A stretch of 64,000 nucleotides of DNA from contig NZ_JANBBE010000008.1 of assembly GCF_024648825.1 (NCBI RefSeq), positions 1 to 64,000 on the forward strand, given 5' to 3'. This DNA is from Lentzea californiensis. Lineage in GTDB: Bacteria; Actinomycetota; Actinomycetes; Mycobacteriales; Pseudonocardiaceae. This document shows, in pieces, positions 9,240 through 17,862 of the stretch (positions are counted from its first letter, which is position 1; every line of letters starts with the position of its first letter). The position numbers and the translations under genes are program-made. The notes beneath the pieces were generated by a model. The model was not told the DNA's origin and made no database searches. It saw only the letters and a program-made list of their open reading frames with translations.

Positions 9240-9895
9240 TGCGGGTAGCGATCGCTGGTGCGGGAGCGGTGGGACGGTCCATCGCGCAGGAGCTCGTCTC
9301 GGACGGGCACCAGGTCATGCTGATCGAGCGGGACCGGGCGCACTTCGACCCGAACTCCGTCGAGCAGGCCGAGTGGGTCCAGGCCGACGCGTGCGAGTTG
9401 TCCTCTTTGGAGGACGCGGGCATGCAACTGTGCGACGTGGTGATCGCCGCGACCGGTGACGACAAGGTCAACCTCGTGGTGTCGCTGCTCGCCAAGACGG
9501 AGTTCGCCGTCCGGCGCGTCATCGCACGCGTGAACGACCCGACGAACGAATGGCTCTTCACCGAGTCGTGGGGTGTCGACGTGGCCGTGTCCACGCCACG
9601 ACTGCTGGCCGCCATGGTCGAGGAGTCCGTGACGATCGGCGACGTCGTACGCCTGATGACGTTGCGGCAGGGGCAGGCGAACCTCGTGGAGATCACGCTC
9701 GACGAGGCGACGCCGTTCGCCGGCCGGGCGGTCTCGGAGCTGTCGATGCCGCGGGACGCCGCCCTGGTGACGATCCTGCGCGGCGGGCGGGTCATCGTGC
9801 CGCAGCCGGACGACACGCTCGAGGGCGGCGACGAGCTGTTGTTCGTCACGACCGCCGCCGTCGAGCAGGACATCAAGACCGCTCTGGGTTACTAG
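9239..9895 (+). CDS. ceoC: TrkA-family potassium uptake regulator, second copy
   Basis: This 218-residue paralogue of the preceding gene has an N-terminal Rossmann domain (IAGAGAVGRSIA, GxGxxG) and a TrkA_C domain (about 135-215, with VIVPQPDDTLEGGDELLFV). The ATG shares a base with the stop codon of the first TrkA gene, which is strong evidence for coupled translation. It corresponds to Rv2692 (from memory). A perfect 11-bp hairpin lies directly after it and ends the two-gene unit. Confidence 0.9.
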   Translation: MRVAIAGAGAVGRSIAQELVSDGHQVMLIERDRAHFDPNSVEQAEWVQADACELSSLEDAGMQLCDVVIAATGDDKVNLVVSLLAKTEFAVRRVIARVNDPTNEWLFTESWGVDVAVSTPRLLAAMVEESVTIGDVVRLMTLRQGQANLVEITLDEATPFAGRAVSELSMPRDAALVTILRGGRVIVPQPDDTLEGGDELLFVTTAAVEQDIKTALGY

Positions 9896-9901
9896 GCGCG
9901 C

Positions 9902-9929
9902 GCTCCGCTGCGTATCTGCGCAGCGGAGC
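9902..9929 (+). terminator. hairpin terminator after the TrkA pair
   Basis: GCTCCGCTGCG and CGCAGCGGAGC form a perfect 11-bp stem with a 6-base loop, six bases after the stop codon. There is no T tract, as is common in high-GC actinobacteria. It also marks the left edge of the inserted regulator island. Confidence 0.7.
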
Positions 9930-9945
9930 CGGGCACCTACCTCGT

Positions 9946-12486
9946 GTGAGCGATCAGCTGCCCCTGGTCGGGCGCGAGGAAGAGTTGCGGACCGTGCTGC
10001 GGGCGTTGGCCGTGGACGGCGCGGTGCTGCTTACCGGTCCTTCTGGCGTGGGAAAGACACGGCTGGCCGGTGAGGCACTCGCTGCGGTGCCGCGTCCCGT
10101 CGTGCGCTGTTACGCCACGGTCGCCACGTCCCGGATTCCCCTCGGCGCGATCGCGTCACTCGTGCCCACCGATCTGCCCGCCTCGCAGAGTTCGATCCTG
10201 CCGTCGTCGTCCGTGCGCGCAGCCGCCGAGCACCTCTCTCGTGGCGGGCGGCGGGTGTTGTCGGTCGATGACGCGCATCTGCTCGACGACGCGTCGTTGT
10301 TGGTGTTGCAGCACCTCGTGCGTCACCGGCTGATGCGAGTCATGTGCACGGCACGGCCTGGTTGGGGCATGGAGCGGTTGACCGTCATCGCGGTCGACGC
10401 GCTGGATCGGAAGCGCGCGGACGCGTTGCTGGCAGCGGCTCTCGGCGGGCCGGCCGATGCCTCGACCCGGCACCTGGTGTGGGCGAACAGCCGTGGAAAC
10501 CCGTTGTACCTCAAAGAACTCGTCGCGGCTGGTCGGCACCGCGGCGCGTTGACCGAGACCGAGGGCGGGTGGCACTGGAGCGGGCCGCTGGAGCTGTCCG
10601 GGCGGCTCGCCGAGCTCGTCGACCTCGCGCTGGGACGGCTCGCGGATCCGCAGCGGCGGGCGCTGGAGCTGCTCGCGTACGGCGAACCGCTCGAAGCCGG
10701 GCTGATGTCCGTGCCGCAGGACCTCGTGGACATGGGGTTCGTGCGCGTCGGTGACGACCGGCGGGCGTGCGTCGCTCATCCGCTCTACAGCGCACGCCTG
10801 CGGGCCACCTGTCCGACATTGCGCGCACGGGCACACAGGCGTGCGTTGGCCGATCGGCTGGCGAGTGCCGGCCGTCCCGGTGACGCGCTGCGCGTCGCGA
10901 CGTGGCGGCTCGACAGCGGGACGGCCGAGTCGTCCGGTGTGCTGGCGCGAGCCGCCGAGCAGGCACTGTCCGCTCAGGACTGGGAACTCGCCGAGCGGCT
11001 CGCGCGTGCCGCTGTGGCCCGCGGGGCGACATCGCGCGTGGGACTCGTGCTGGGCCTTGTGCTGATGTACCAGCGTCAGTGCGCACAGGCCGAGGAAGTG
11101 CTCGCCGAGACCATGGCGGCGGGCGGCGACACACTGACGTTGATCCAGGTCGGCTGTACGCGCGCGTTCAACCTGTTCTTCGGCCTCGGTGACGAGGACG
11201 CCGCCGTGGCCGTGCTGGATCTCGTGACAGCACGGAAACTGTCCGCCGAGATGGAGCACGCGGTGTTGTTCTTCTCGCTGACGTTGGCGCTGGAGGCTGC
11301 ACCGTTGTGCGTCGCACGGCTGGGCGGTGAGCTGTTGCTCGCGGAGGGCGGCTGGGCGGCGACTGCGGGACGGCAGGTGCTGGCGTTCACGGACCAGTTC
11401 GCGGGCCGCTACACCGAGGCCATCGCACGGATCGAGGGCAACCATCAGGCCGTGCTGGCGACAGCGGGGCGGTTCCCGTCGCTGATGAGCGCGGCTCAGG
11501 GCGTGCGCACCGAGAGCATGCTGCGGTCCGGTGACCTGGTGGGTGCGGAGAGGCGGGCCTCGCAAGCGCTCGCGGAGGTGATCGAGGAGGACCGCTGGGC
11601 GGTCACCCAGGTGCCGTCGCGGGTGTTGCTGAGCCAGAGCGCGCGGTTGCGCGGGAAGGCCGCGTCGGCCGTGCGGATCTCCGCCGAGGGCGTGCCGGAC
11701 CCGGCCGCGCCGCCGATGATGTGGGACGTGCTGCTGCTGGCCGAGTTCGCGGCCGGCGCGGCGTTGCAGGGGCAGTCGGATCGTGCTTTCCGGGCCTTGG
11801 CACGTGCGGAGGCCGGCTTGCGGCCCGCGTGGCGTGTGGCGCGGTTCGCCGTAGGGGCCGCACGGTCGTGGGTGCTCGCTGGGGCTGGGCATGTCCAGGA
11901 GGCGATGCAGGCCGCCCTGGACAACGCCGTCTTGGCTCGGACGCACGGCGCGAACTCTGAGGAGATCGTGTCGCTGCACGACGCCGCACGGTTCGGTGCG
12001 GACACCTCACCTCGTCTGTTGGAACTCGCGAAGTCACGTAAGGAGCCGCTCACGACCGCGTACGCCTCGCACGCCCAGGCGCGCGCGTTGCGTGACCCGG
12101 CGGGGCTGGAGGAGGTGGCGGTGGCGTTCACGGCGTGCGGTGCCACGTTGTACGCGGCTGAGGCGCTCGCGGAAGCCAGCAGACTGTCGCGTCTGCACGA
12201 CCGGCCTCGTGAGGCGGACCGGCTGGAACGGCAGGCGGCGGCGCTCGCGGAGACGTTCGACGGCGCGACCACCCCTGGTCTCGTGATGACTCGCACGCTC
12301 GCCGCGCTGACGCCACGTCAGCTGGAGATCGCGCGTCTCGCCGTGGCCGGACTGACGAACGTCGAGATCGCCGAACGCCTGGCGATCGCCAAACGGACCG
12401 TGGACAACCATCTGCACACGACGTACGCGGCAGTGGGCGTGACGGGACGGGGTGGCTTGCGCGAGTTGTTCGGCCACGGCGCGTAA
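9946..12486 (+). CDS. LuxR-family ATP-binding (LAL-type) transcriptional regulator, copy 1
   Basis: This is an 846-residue regulator. An N-terminal AAA/STAND-type ATPase has Walker A GPSGVGKT at 31-38 and Walker B around SVDDAHLLDD. A long helical, TPR-like middle follows (about 300-780). The C-terminal LuxR helix-turn-helix is at about 788-846 (LTPRQLEIARLAVAGLTN, then TVDNHLHT). Proteins of this class switch on accessory pathways, often secondary metabolism, on binding an inducer and ATP. The GTG at 9946 is used because the domain begins directly there; the open frame upstream overlaps the TrkA gene. The next gene encodes a paralogue of identical length, so the pair arose by tandem duplication. 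The inducer and targets are unknown. Confidence 0.9.
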   Translation: MSDQLPLVGREEELRTVLRALAVDGAVLLTGPSGVGKTRLAGEALAAVPRPVVRCYATVATSRIPLGAIASLVPTDLPASQSSILPSSSVRAAAEHLSRGGRRVLSVDDAHLLDDASLLVLQHLVRHRLMRVMCTARPGWGMERLTVIAVDALDRKRADALLAAALGGPADASTRHLVWANSRGNPLYLKELVAAGRHRGALTETEGGWHWSGPLELSGRLAELVDLALGRLADPQRRALELLAYGEPLEAGLMSVPQDLVDMGFVRVGDDRRACVAHPLYSARLRATCPTLRARAHRRALADRLASAGRPGDALRVATWRLDSGTAESSGVLARAAEQALSAQDWELAERLARAAVARGATSRVGLVLGLVLMYQRQCAQAEEVLAETMAAGGDTLTLIQVGCTRAFNLFFGLGDEDAAVAVLDLVTARKLSAEMEHAVLFFSLTLALEAAPLCVARLGGELLLAEGGWAATAGRQVLAFTDQFAGRYTEAIARIEGNHQAVLATAGRFPSLMSAAQGVRTESMLRSGDLVGAERRASQALAEVIEEDRWAVTQVPSRVLLSQSARLRGKAASAVRISAEGVPDPAAPPMMWDVLLLAEFAAGAALQGQSDRAFRALARAEAGLRPAWRVARFAVGAARSWVLAGAGHVQEAMQAALDNAVLARTHGANSEEIVSLHDAARFGADTSPRLLELAKSRKEPLTTAYASHAQARALRDPAGLEEVAVAFTACGATLYAAEALAEASRLSRLHDRPREADRLERQAAALAETFDGATTPGLVMTRTLAALTPRQLEIARLAVAGLTNVEIAERLAIAKRTVDNHLHTTYAAVGVTGRGGLRELFGHGA

Positions 12487-12529
12487 ATCGATGTGCGCGG
12501 CGGGCCGGCCCTTCGGCACACTGCGAGTC

Positions 12530-15070
12530 GTGTGGCCGTTCGTGGGCAGGGTGCGGGAAATCGAGGACGTGATGTCCGCGCTCACGTCAGGCAACGGCGC
12601 CGCGCTCGTCGGACCGGCCGGTGTGGGCAAGACGCGACTCACGGACGAGGTCGTGGCACGGCTGGAGCGCTCCGGACTCGCCGTGCGGCGTTGCTATGCG
12701 ACGGTGGCGACGTCGGCCATCCCGTTCGGGGCGATGGCCGCGATGCTGCCCGCTGACCTGCGCACGGCGAACCCGCTCGGTCGCGCCGTGGAGCACCTCC
12801 TGTCCGAACCGCAGCCGTTGGTGATCGTGGTGGACGACGCGCATCTGCTGGACGACGCCTCCATCGCGTTGCTGCACCACGTGATCCGGCATGGACACGC
12901 ACGGGTGCTCGTGACTTCACGGCCGGGTGAGCGCACTGAGTTGTGGCAGGAAGGGCTGCTGCGCCATTGCCCGCTCGGTGACCTGTCGCGCGCCGAGTCC
13001 GACCTGCTGCTCGAACGCGCGCTGGGCGACCCGGCCGACACGCGGTCGGCGTCACTGCTGTGGTTCGCCAGCGCGGGAAACCCGTTGTACCTCAGGGAAC
13101 TCGTCGTGTCGGGGCGCGCGGTGGGCACGTTGCGCGCAGACGACGGCATCTGGTCGTGGCACGGCGCGATCGAGCTCGGCGGGCGGCTCGCGGAGCTCGT
13201 GCGGTCCAACCTCGGCCGGTTGGAACCGTCGCACCGGCAAGCGCTGGAACTGCTCGCGTATTCCGAGCCGGTGGAACTGGACCTGCTGGCATCGCTCGTG
13301 CGCGACGAGGCGCTGGACGACCTGGAGACGCGCGGGTTGATCCGTGTCGTGCCCTCAGGACGTCGCACGGTCGTGCGGCTCGGACACCCGTTGTACGGCA
13401 GCCTGCTTCGCGCGACGTGCCCGACGTTGCGCGCGCGGGCACACCGACGAGCGCTGGCCACCGCCCTGGAGGCGACGGGCGCGCGCCGCCGTGAAGACCT
13501 CATGCGCATCACCACGTGGCGGCTCGACGGCGGCTCCCCCACCTCGGCGACCCTGCTCGCCGAGGCCGCCGAACAGGCCTGGGCCGCGCAGGACGTGACG
13601 CTCGCCCAACGCCTCTGCCGCGCCGCTGTCGAGGCAGGCGGCCTGAACCGGGTCGGGCACGTGTTCGGCCAGGTGCTGATGCACGGCCACGAGCCGTCGC
13701 AGGCCGAAGCGACCCTCGCCGACGTGATGGCCGGCCCGCTGCCGGCGGAGGACCTGAGCCACCTCGCCGCGACCCGCGCGATGAACCTGCACTTCGGCCT
13801 TGGTGACGCGGACAGCGCCGCCGCGACGCTCGACGCCGCCGACGTACCCGGCCTCCCGGCGGACGTGCACGACTGGTTGCAGGTCGTCCGGGTCATCCTG
13901 GACGCACAACACCATCACGTGACGACGGTGCTCGAACGCACCTACCGCCCCGTGGCACCTCATCTCACCGTCCACATGCGACGCACCAGAGCGTTGTGCC
14001 TCCTGCAAGCGGGCCGCTATCGCGAGGTCGCGCAGGAAATCACCGCCTACGAGGCACTGGAAGACCTTGCCGAACCAGACGACGGCGCACTGCGCATGCA
14101 GTGCTTCGCACTGGCGTTCGCCGGCCGTCTCGCCGAGGCGGAGGCTCTCGCGCTGACGATGTACGACCGGCCGTTCGACGATCTGGCGTTCACGGGCGCG
14201 ACATCGCTCTACAGCGTGCTGTCGTTCTGCGCGCGCATGCGAGGCAACGGCTCCCAAGCCTTGCGCATGGCCCGCGAAGGCAGCCCGAAATCCCGCACGG
14301 GTCCCCTGCTCTTCGACGCCATCGCGCTGGCGAACCTGGCCGTCGCCGCGGCGATCTCCGGTGACGCCACCCTGGCCCAGCAGACACTGGCCCGCGCCGA
14401 GAAGGCCCGCCGCCCAGCCTGGCGCCTGAGCGGCACCACGGTCTCGGTGACCCGCTCCTGGGTGCTCGCGAGCACCGGTGACATCCGCGCCGCAGCTGAT
14501 GCAGCCATGGCCGCCGCCAACGAGTGCGCCGAACTGGGCGTGCACGGCGGCGAGGCCATGGCACTGCACGATGCCGCCCGCTACGGCGTGGACGCGTCCC
14601 TGCGCCTAACGGCCCTCACGGCCACCATGGACGACCCGATGACGAAGGCCTACGCCTCACACGCGACCGCCCTCGCGCACGCCGCACCGACCGCCCTGGA
14701 GACCACGGCAACGGACTTCCAGCGCCTCGGCGCCACCCTGTACGCCGCTGAGGCCCTGGCCGCCGCCACCCGTCTGCACCGAACCCGGGGCAACGCCCGT
14801 GCCGCCTCCCAGGCCTCCGCCCGGCAGGCCCTCCTGATGCGCGGCTTCGACGGCGTCCACACCCCGGTCCTGCGCGCCGGCGACCTCACCCACCTGACCC
14901 GCCGCCAGGCCGAGGTGGCCCACCTCGCCACGTCCGGACTCACCAACCAGCAGATCGCCGGGCGGCTCCACACGTCCAAGCGCACCGTCGACAACCACCT
15001 GCACGCGATCTACGGGGTGCTGGGCGTTACCGGTCGTGAGGAACTTCGCATCGCCCTCGGGAAGGCCTGA
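12530..15070 (+). CDS. LuxR-family ATP-binding (LAL-type) transcriptional regulator, copy 2
   Basis: This is an 846-residue paralogue of the preceding gene. Walker A is GPAGVGKT (28-35), Walker B is VVDDAHLLDD, and a C-terminal LuxR HTH carries the same KRTVDNHLH recognition helix. Blocks such as RCYATVATS and GNPLYL are near-identical in both copies, while the TPR-like middle has drifted. The GTG at 12530 is chosen from alignment with copy 1 and gives exactly the same length. The 43-base gap to copy 1 shows no terminator, so they may be cotranscribed. The near-identical recognition helices suggest overlapping DNA targets and the diverged middles different signals (inference). Confidence 0.9.
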   Translation: MWPFVGRVREIEDVMSALTSGNGAALVGPAGVGKTRLTDEVVARLERSGLAVRRCYATVATSAIPFGAMAAMLPADLRTANPLGRAVEHLLSEPQPLVIVVDDAHLLDDASIALLHHVIRHGHARVLVTSRPGERTELWQEGLLRHCPLGDLSRAESDLLLERALGDPADTRSASLLWFASAGNPLYLRELVVSGRAVGTLRADDGIWSWHGAIELGGRLAELVRSNLGRLEPSHRQALELLAYSEPVELDLLASLVRDEALDDLETRGLIRVVPSGRRTVVRLGHPLYGSLLRATCPTLRARAHRRALATALEATGARRREDLMRITTWRLDGGSPTSATLLAEAAEQAWAAQDVTLAQRLCRAAVEAGGLNRVGHVFGQVLMHGHEPSQAEATLADVMAGPLPAEDLSHLAATRAMNLHFGLGDADSAAATLDAADVPGLPADVHDWLQVVRVILDAQHHHVTTVLERTYRPVAPHLTVHMRRTRALCLLQAGRYREVAQEITAYEALEDLAEPDDGALRMQCFALAFAGRLAEAEALALTMYDRPFDDLAFTGATSLYSVLSFCARMRGNGSQALRMAREGSPKSRTGPLLFDAIALANLAVAAAISGDATLAQQTLARAEKARRPAWRLSGTTVSVTRSWVLASTGDIRAAADAAMAAANECAELGVHGGEAMALHDAARYGVDASLRLTALTATMDDPMTKAYASHATALAHAAPTALETTATDFQRLGATLYAAEALAAATRLHRTRGNARAASQASARQALLMRGFDGVHTPVLRAGDLTHLTRRQAEVAHLATSGLTNQQIAGRLHTSKRTVDNHLHAIYGVLGVTGREELRIALGKA

Positions 15071-15117
15071 ACGAGGTTAAGATCCCCCGCGGAAGACTCG
15101 TGGACCTGGGGGAACAC

Positions 15118-16581
15118 ATGGTGAAATCACCGTCGTACAGACGCGCGTCCATAGGCGTGCTCGCATCCGCCGCTCTCGTCCTCGCCGGCACCGCCGCGAG
15201 CGCTGTCGGTGGCGGCACCACCGTCGGCAACGACGCCCACCGCTACGTCGCGAAGATCCAGGGCCCGGCCGGTGCGTGCACCGGCAGCCTGGTCGCGCCC
15301 CTGTGGGTGATCACCGCGAAGAACTGCGTCCCGCACGACGCGAACGGCGTGCCGGCCGGCGCGACCACGCTGACCGTCGGCCGCGGCGACCTCACCAGCA
15401 CCGCGGGCCGCGTGCAGCAGGCGACGAAGGTCGTCCCGCGCGCCGACCGCGACCTCGCGCTGGTGAAGCTGTCGATCCCGGTGCTCGACCTGCCGTTCCT
15501 GGCACTCGCCACCACCGCGCCGGCGACCGATGCGCCGGTGCAGGTCATCGGCTACGGCCGCACGACCGACACGTGGGTGCCGGACAAGGCGTCCATCGCG
15601 CCGTTCACCGTCGGGGCGCTCGGCTCGGCCACGTTCGCGGTGACCAGCCCGTCCGGCAAGGACACCTGCAAGGGCGACGCGGGCGGCCCGACGCTGCTCG
15701 GCGACAAGCTCGCCGGCATCACCTCGACGTCGTGGCAGCACGGCTGCCTCACGGTGACCGAGACCCGCCAGGGCGGCACGCAGGCCCGCGTCGACGACAT
15801 CGCGGCGTGGATCCGCCAGACCATCGACGTGGTGCCCGCCGGCACGATCACCGGCCCGGCGGGCAAGTGCATCGAGAACATCAACGCGCGGCTCGTCAAC
15901 GGCAACCCCGTGCAGTACCACTCCTGCAACACCACCGGTACGCAGAACTGGGTGGTGGCGGCGAGCGGCATGATCGAGCTGCAGAACAAGTGCATCGAGG
16001 TCGTCGGCGGGAACACCGCCAACGGCACCAGGATCCAGGTGGCCCCCTGCACCGGTGAGCCGAAGCAGAACTGGACGGCGCACCCCGACGGCTCGTACCG
16101 CGCGCTGGGCAAGTGCCTCGACGTGGCCAACGGCATCAACGCCAACGGCACGCCCATGCAGCTGCACGACTGCAACGGCTCTCCCGCGCAGCGGTGGACG
16201 ATCTCGGTCGGCTCGCTGCAGGCGTTCGGCCGCTGCCTCGACCTGCCCGGCGGCTACGCCACCGAGGCCAACCTGCTGCAGTTGCACGACTGCAACGGCA
16301 CGGCCGCGCAGCAGTGGCGGCCAGGCGACGGCAGGATCACCACTGCGGCCCGGTGCATGGGCGCGGCCGGTGACCAGGTGGCGAACGGGACGCTGATCGA
16401 GATCTTCGACTGCGGCGGCACCCCCGGCCAGAGGTGGCTGCCGCGCGACGACGGCACCATCCTCAACCCGCCGTCGGGCAGGTGCCTCGACCTCCGGTTC
16501 GCCGACACCTCCGAGTTCGCGGTGATCCAGTTGCACGACTGCAACGCCTCGGTCGCGCAGAAGTGGACGATCGCGGTCTGA
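15118..16581 (+). CDS. secreted trypsin-fold protein with two ricin-type lectin domains, predicted catalytically dead
   Basis: This is a 487-residue exported protein. A signal peptide (about 1-29, ending ASA) precedes an S1-type domain (about 34-240) and two beta-trefoil ricin_B domains (about 245-485) carrying repeated CLD...QLHDCN...QRW/QKW motifs. The S1 triad is broken. The TAAHC box is TAKNC with Asn69 in place of His, and GDSGGP is GDAGGP with Ala188 in place of Ser, while Asp112 remains in RDLALVKL. It is therefore likely a carbohydrate-binding pseudoprotease rather than a peptidase. The ATG at 15118 is preferred over an earlier GTG because of the GGGGGA ribosome site six bases upstream. 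It follows the two regulators on the same strand. Confidence 0.87.
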   Translation: MVKSPSYRRASIGVLASAALVLAGTAASAVGGGTTVGNDAHRYVAKIQGPAGACTGSLVAPLWVITAKNCVPHDANGVPAGATTLTVGRGDLTSTAGRVQQATKVVPRADRDLALVKLSIPVLDLPFLALATTAPATDAPVQVIGYGRTTDTWVPDKASIAPFTVGALGSATFAVTSPSGKDTCKGDAGGPTLLGDKLAGITSTSWQHGCLTVTETRQGGTQARVDDIAAWIRQTIDVVPAGTITGPAGKCIENINARLVNGNPVQYHSCNTTGTQNWVVAASGMIELQNKCIEVVGGNTANGTRIQVAPCTGEPKQNWTAHPDGSYRALGKCLDVANGINANGTPMQLHDCNGSPAQRWTISVGSLQAFGRCLDLPGGYATEANLLQLHDCNGTAAQQWRPGDGRITTAARCMGAAGDQVANGTLIEIFDCGGTPGQRWLPRDDGTILNPPSGRCLDLRFADTSEFAVIQLHDCNASVAQKWTIAV

Positions 16582-16593
16582 CGGACCGATGAA

Positions 16594-16627
16594 CAGGGCC
16601 GGTGTCTCCGAGGAGGCACCGGCCCTG
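16594..16627. terminator. bidirectional hairpin terminator
   Basis: CAGGGCCGGTG and CACCGGCCCTG pair perfectly over 11 bp around a 12-base loop, between two convergent genes, so the hairpin can serve both. It marks the right edge of the inserted island. Confidence 0.75.
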
Positions 16628-16645
16628 TCGTCGTTCGTGTGGCTG

Positions 16646-17416
16646 TCAGTCCCTGGACTTGTCGCGGGACTCGGCGTCGACGACGCGCTTGAGCTCGTCC
16701 ATGTCCGGGGTGAGCAGGTCGTCGGCCGTGCGGGCGAGCACTGCCTCCGTCGCTGCTTCGGCATCCGCCTCGGCCTTGGCCTCGGCGGCTTCCTCGGCCG
16801 CCTTCAGGCGCTTGTCCGCGCGGCGGACCGCCCAGACCGTGGCCAGGAGGGCGATGGCCATCAGCGGGTAGCCCATGCCGAGGCGGGCGACGGCGAGCCA
16901 GCCGACCTGGTCCTCGTCGTAGAGCCAGCGCTGGACCACGAAGCGGGCGAAGAACACCAGGGCCCACACGAAGGTCGCGATGTCGTAGTCGCGGACCGAG
17001 GCCTTGTCGTCGCGCCAGGAGCGGTCTCTGCCGTTGAGGAACGTCCAGATCACGCCGGCGAGCGGCCGGCGCACGATGATCGACAGCAGGAACGCGCTGC
17101 CGTACACGACGCTCTGCCAGATGCCGAAGAGGAAGAAACCCTTGGCTTCGCCTGTCTTGTACGCGATGAACGCCGCGATGCCCACGCCGAAGACGGCGGA
17201 GATCGCGGGCTGGATGGTGCCCTTGCGCACGGCCAGGACCACGCCGATGACGACGGCGGCGGCGAGCGAGCTGATGATCGCGGCCATCAGGTTCTTGGTC
17301 GTGAAGTTGATGATCACGAAGACGAGCACGGGCAGCGACGAGTAGAGCATTCCGCTCACGCCGCCCATCTGCTCGAGGACGGTGGGCTGCTTTTCTTCGG
17401 TCTTGACTGAAGTCAT
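16646..17416 (-). CDS. DUF3159 integral membrane protein
   Basis: This is a 256-residue protein with about five to six hydrophobic segments between residues 25 and 205, including YSSLPVLVFVIINF, and a charged Ala/Glu-rich cytosolic tail (about 205-256) likely to form a coiled coil. It belongs to the actinobacterial DUF3159 family, whose function is not established. The start overlaps the stop of the OB-fold gene by four bases, so the two are translated as a pair. It matches Rv2693c in position and strand (from memory). A structural or transport role at the membrane is only a guess. Confidence 0.85.
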   Translation of the reverse strand: MTSVKTEEKQPTVLEQMGGVSGMLYSSLPVLVFVIINFTTKNLMAAIISSLAAAVVIGVVLAVRKGTIQPAISAVFGVGIAAFIAYKTGEAKGFFLFGIWQSVVYGSAFLLSIIVRRPLAGVIWTFLNGRDRSWRDDKASVRDYDIATFVWALVFFARFVVQRWLYDEDQVGWLAVARLGMGYPLMAIALLATVWAVRRADKRLKAAEEAAEAKAEADAEAATEAVLARTADDLLTPDMDELKRVVDAESRDKSRD

Positions 17417-17778
17417 GAAGCGTTCTGCAACTCGTAATAGGGGTTGTAGAGCACCTTGCGCCCGTCGCGCACGGCGATGCGGCCTCGGGCCTTGATCGTC
17501 CGACCAGGCTCGATTCCCGCGATGCGACGGCGGCCGAGCCAGACGAGGGTGACGCCCTCGGTGCCGTCGTAGAGCTCGGCTTCCAGGGTGGCGGCCGCGT
17601 CCCGCGGGCAGAGCTCCACACTGCGGAGCCTTCCGAGGACGGTGACCTCCTCACCGGACTTGCAGTCGCAGGCCTTCACCGCGCCGACGGCCTCCGCTTT
17701 TCGCGAGAGGTCGTCCGCGTCGAGCTCGGTCACGTCGCTGGTCAAGCGACGTACCAAGCGGCGCCAATAGCCGCTCAT
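17413..17778 (-). CDS. OB-fold nucleic-acid-binding protein
   Basis: This 121-residue protein has one OB fold (about 40-115). Strands can be seen in VTVLGRLRSVEL, EAELYDGTEGVTLVW and IAVRDGRKVLYNP, as in the tRNA_anti/RecG-like OB family of actinobacteria. The internal ATG at 17778 is preferred to the one five codons earlier because AGGAG lies six bases before it. It is translationally coupled to the DUF3159 gene that follows. It corresponds to Rv2694c (from memory). The nucleic acid it binds is unknown. Confidence 0.8.
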   Translation of the reverse strand: MSGYWRRLVRRLTSDVTELDADDLSRKAEAVGAVKACDCKSGEEVTVLGRLRSVELCPRDAAATLEAELYDGTEGVTLVWLGRRRIAGIEPGRTIKARGRIAVRDGRKVLYNPYYELQNAS

Positions 17779-17862
17779 CCCCGACTCCTGCATTGCTCAG
17801 GTGGCCCCGTGGTGTGGACCGTCTGACAGTGAGGGTACGCACGGGCGGCGACAATCCCGGGC

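Noticed and set aside
9550..9945. Upstream extension of the first LAL regulator.
   Set aside because: It overlaps the second TrkA gene in another frame; regulator homology begins at the GTG at 9946, after a terminator.
15127..16764. Very long minus-strand frame (545 codons) opposite the lectin protein.
   Set aside because: It is an antisense shadow caused by GC bias. The plus-strand protein has a signal peptide, S1 and ricin motifs, and the minus frame is a low-complexity Arg/Ala/Gly/Val mix.
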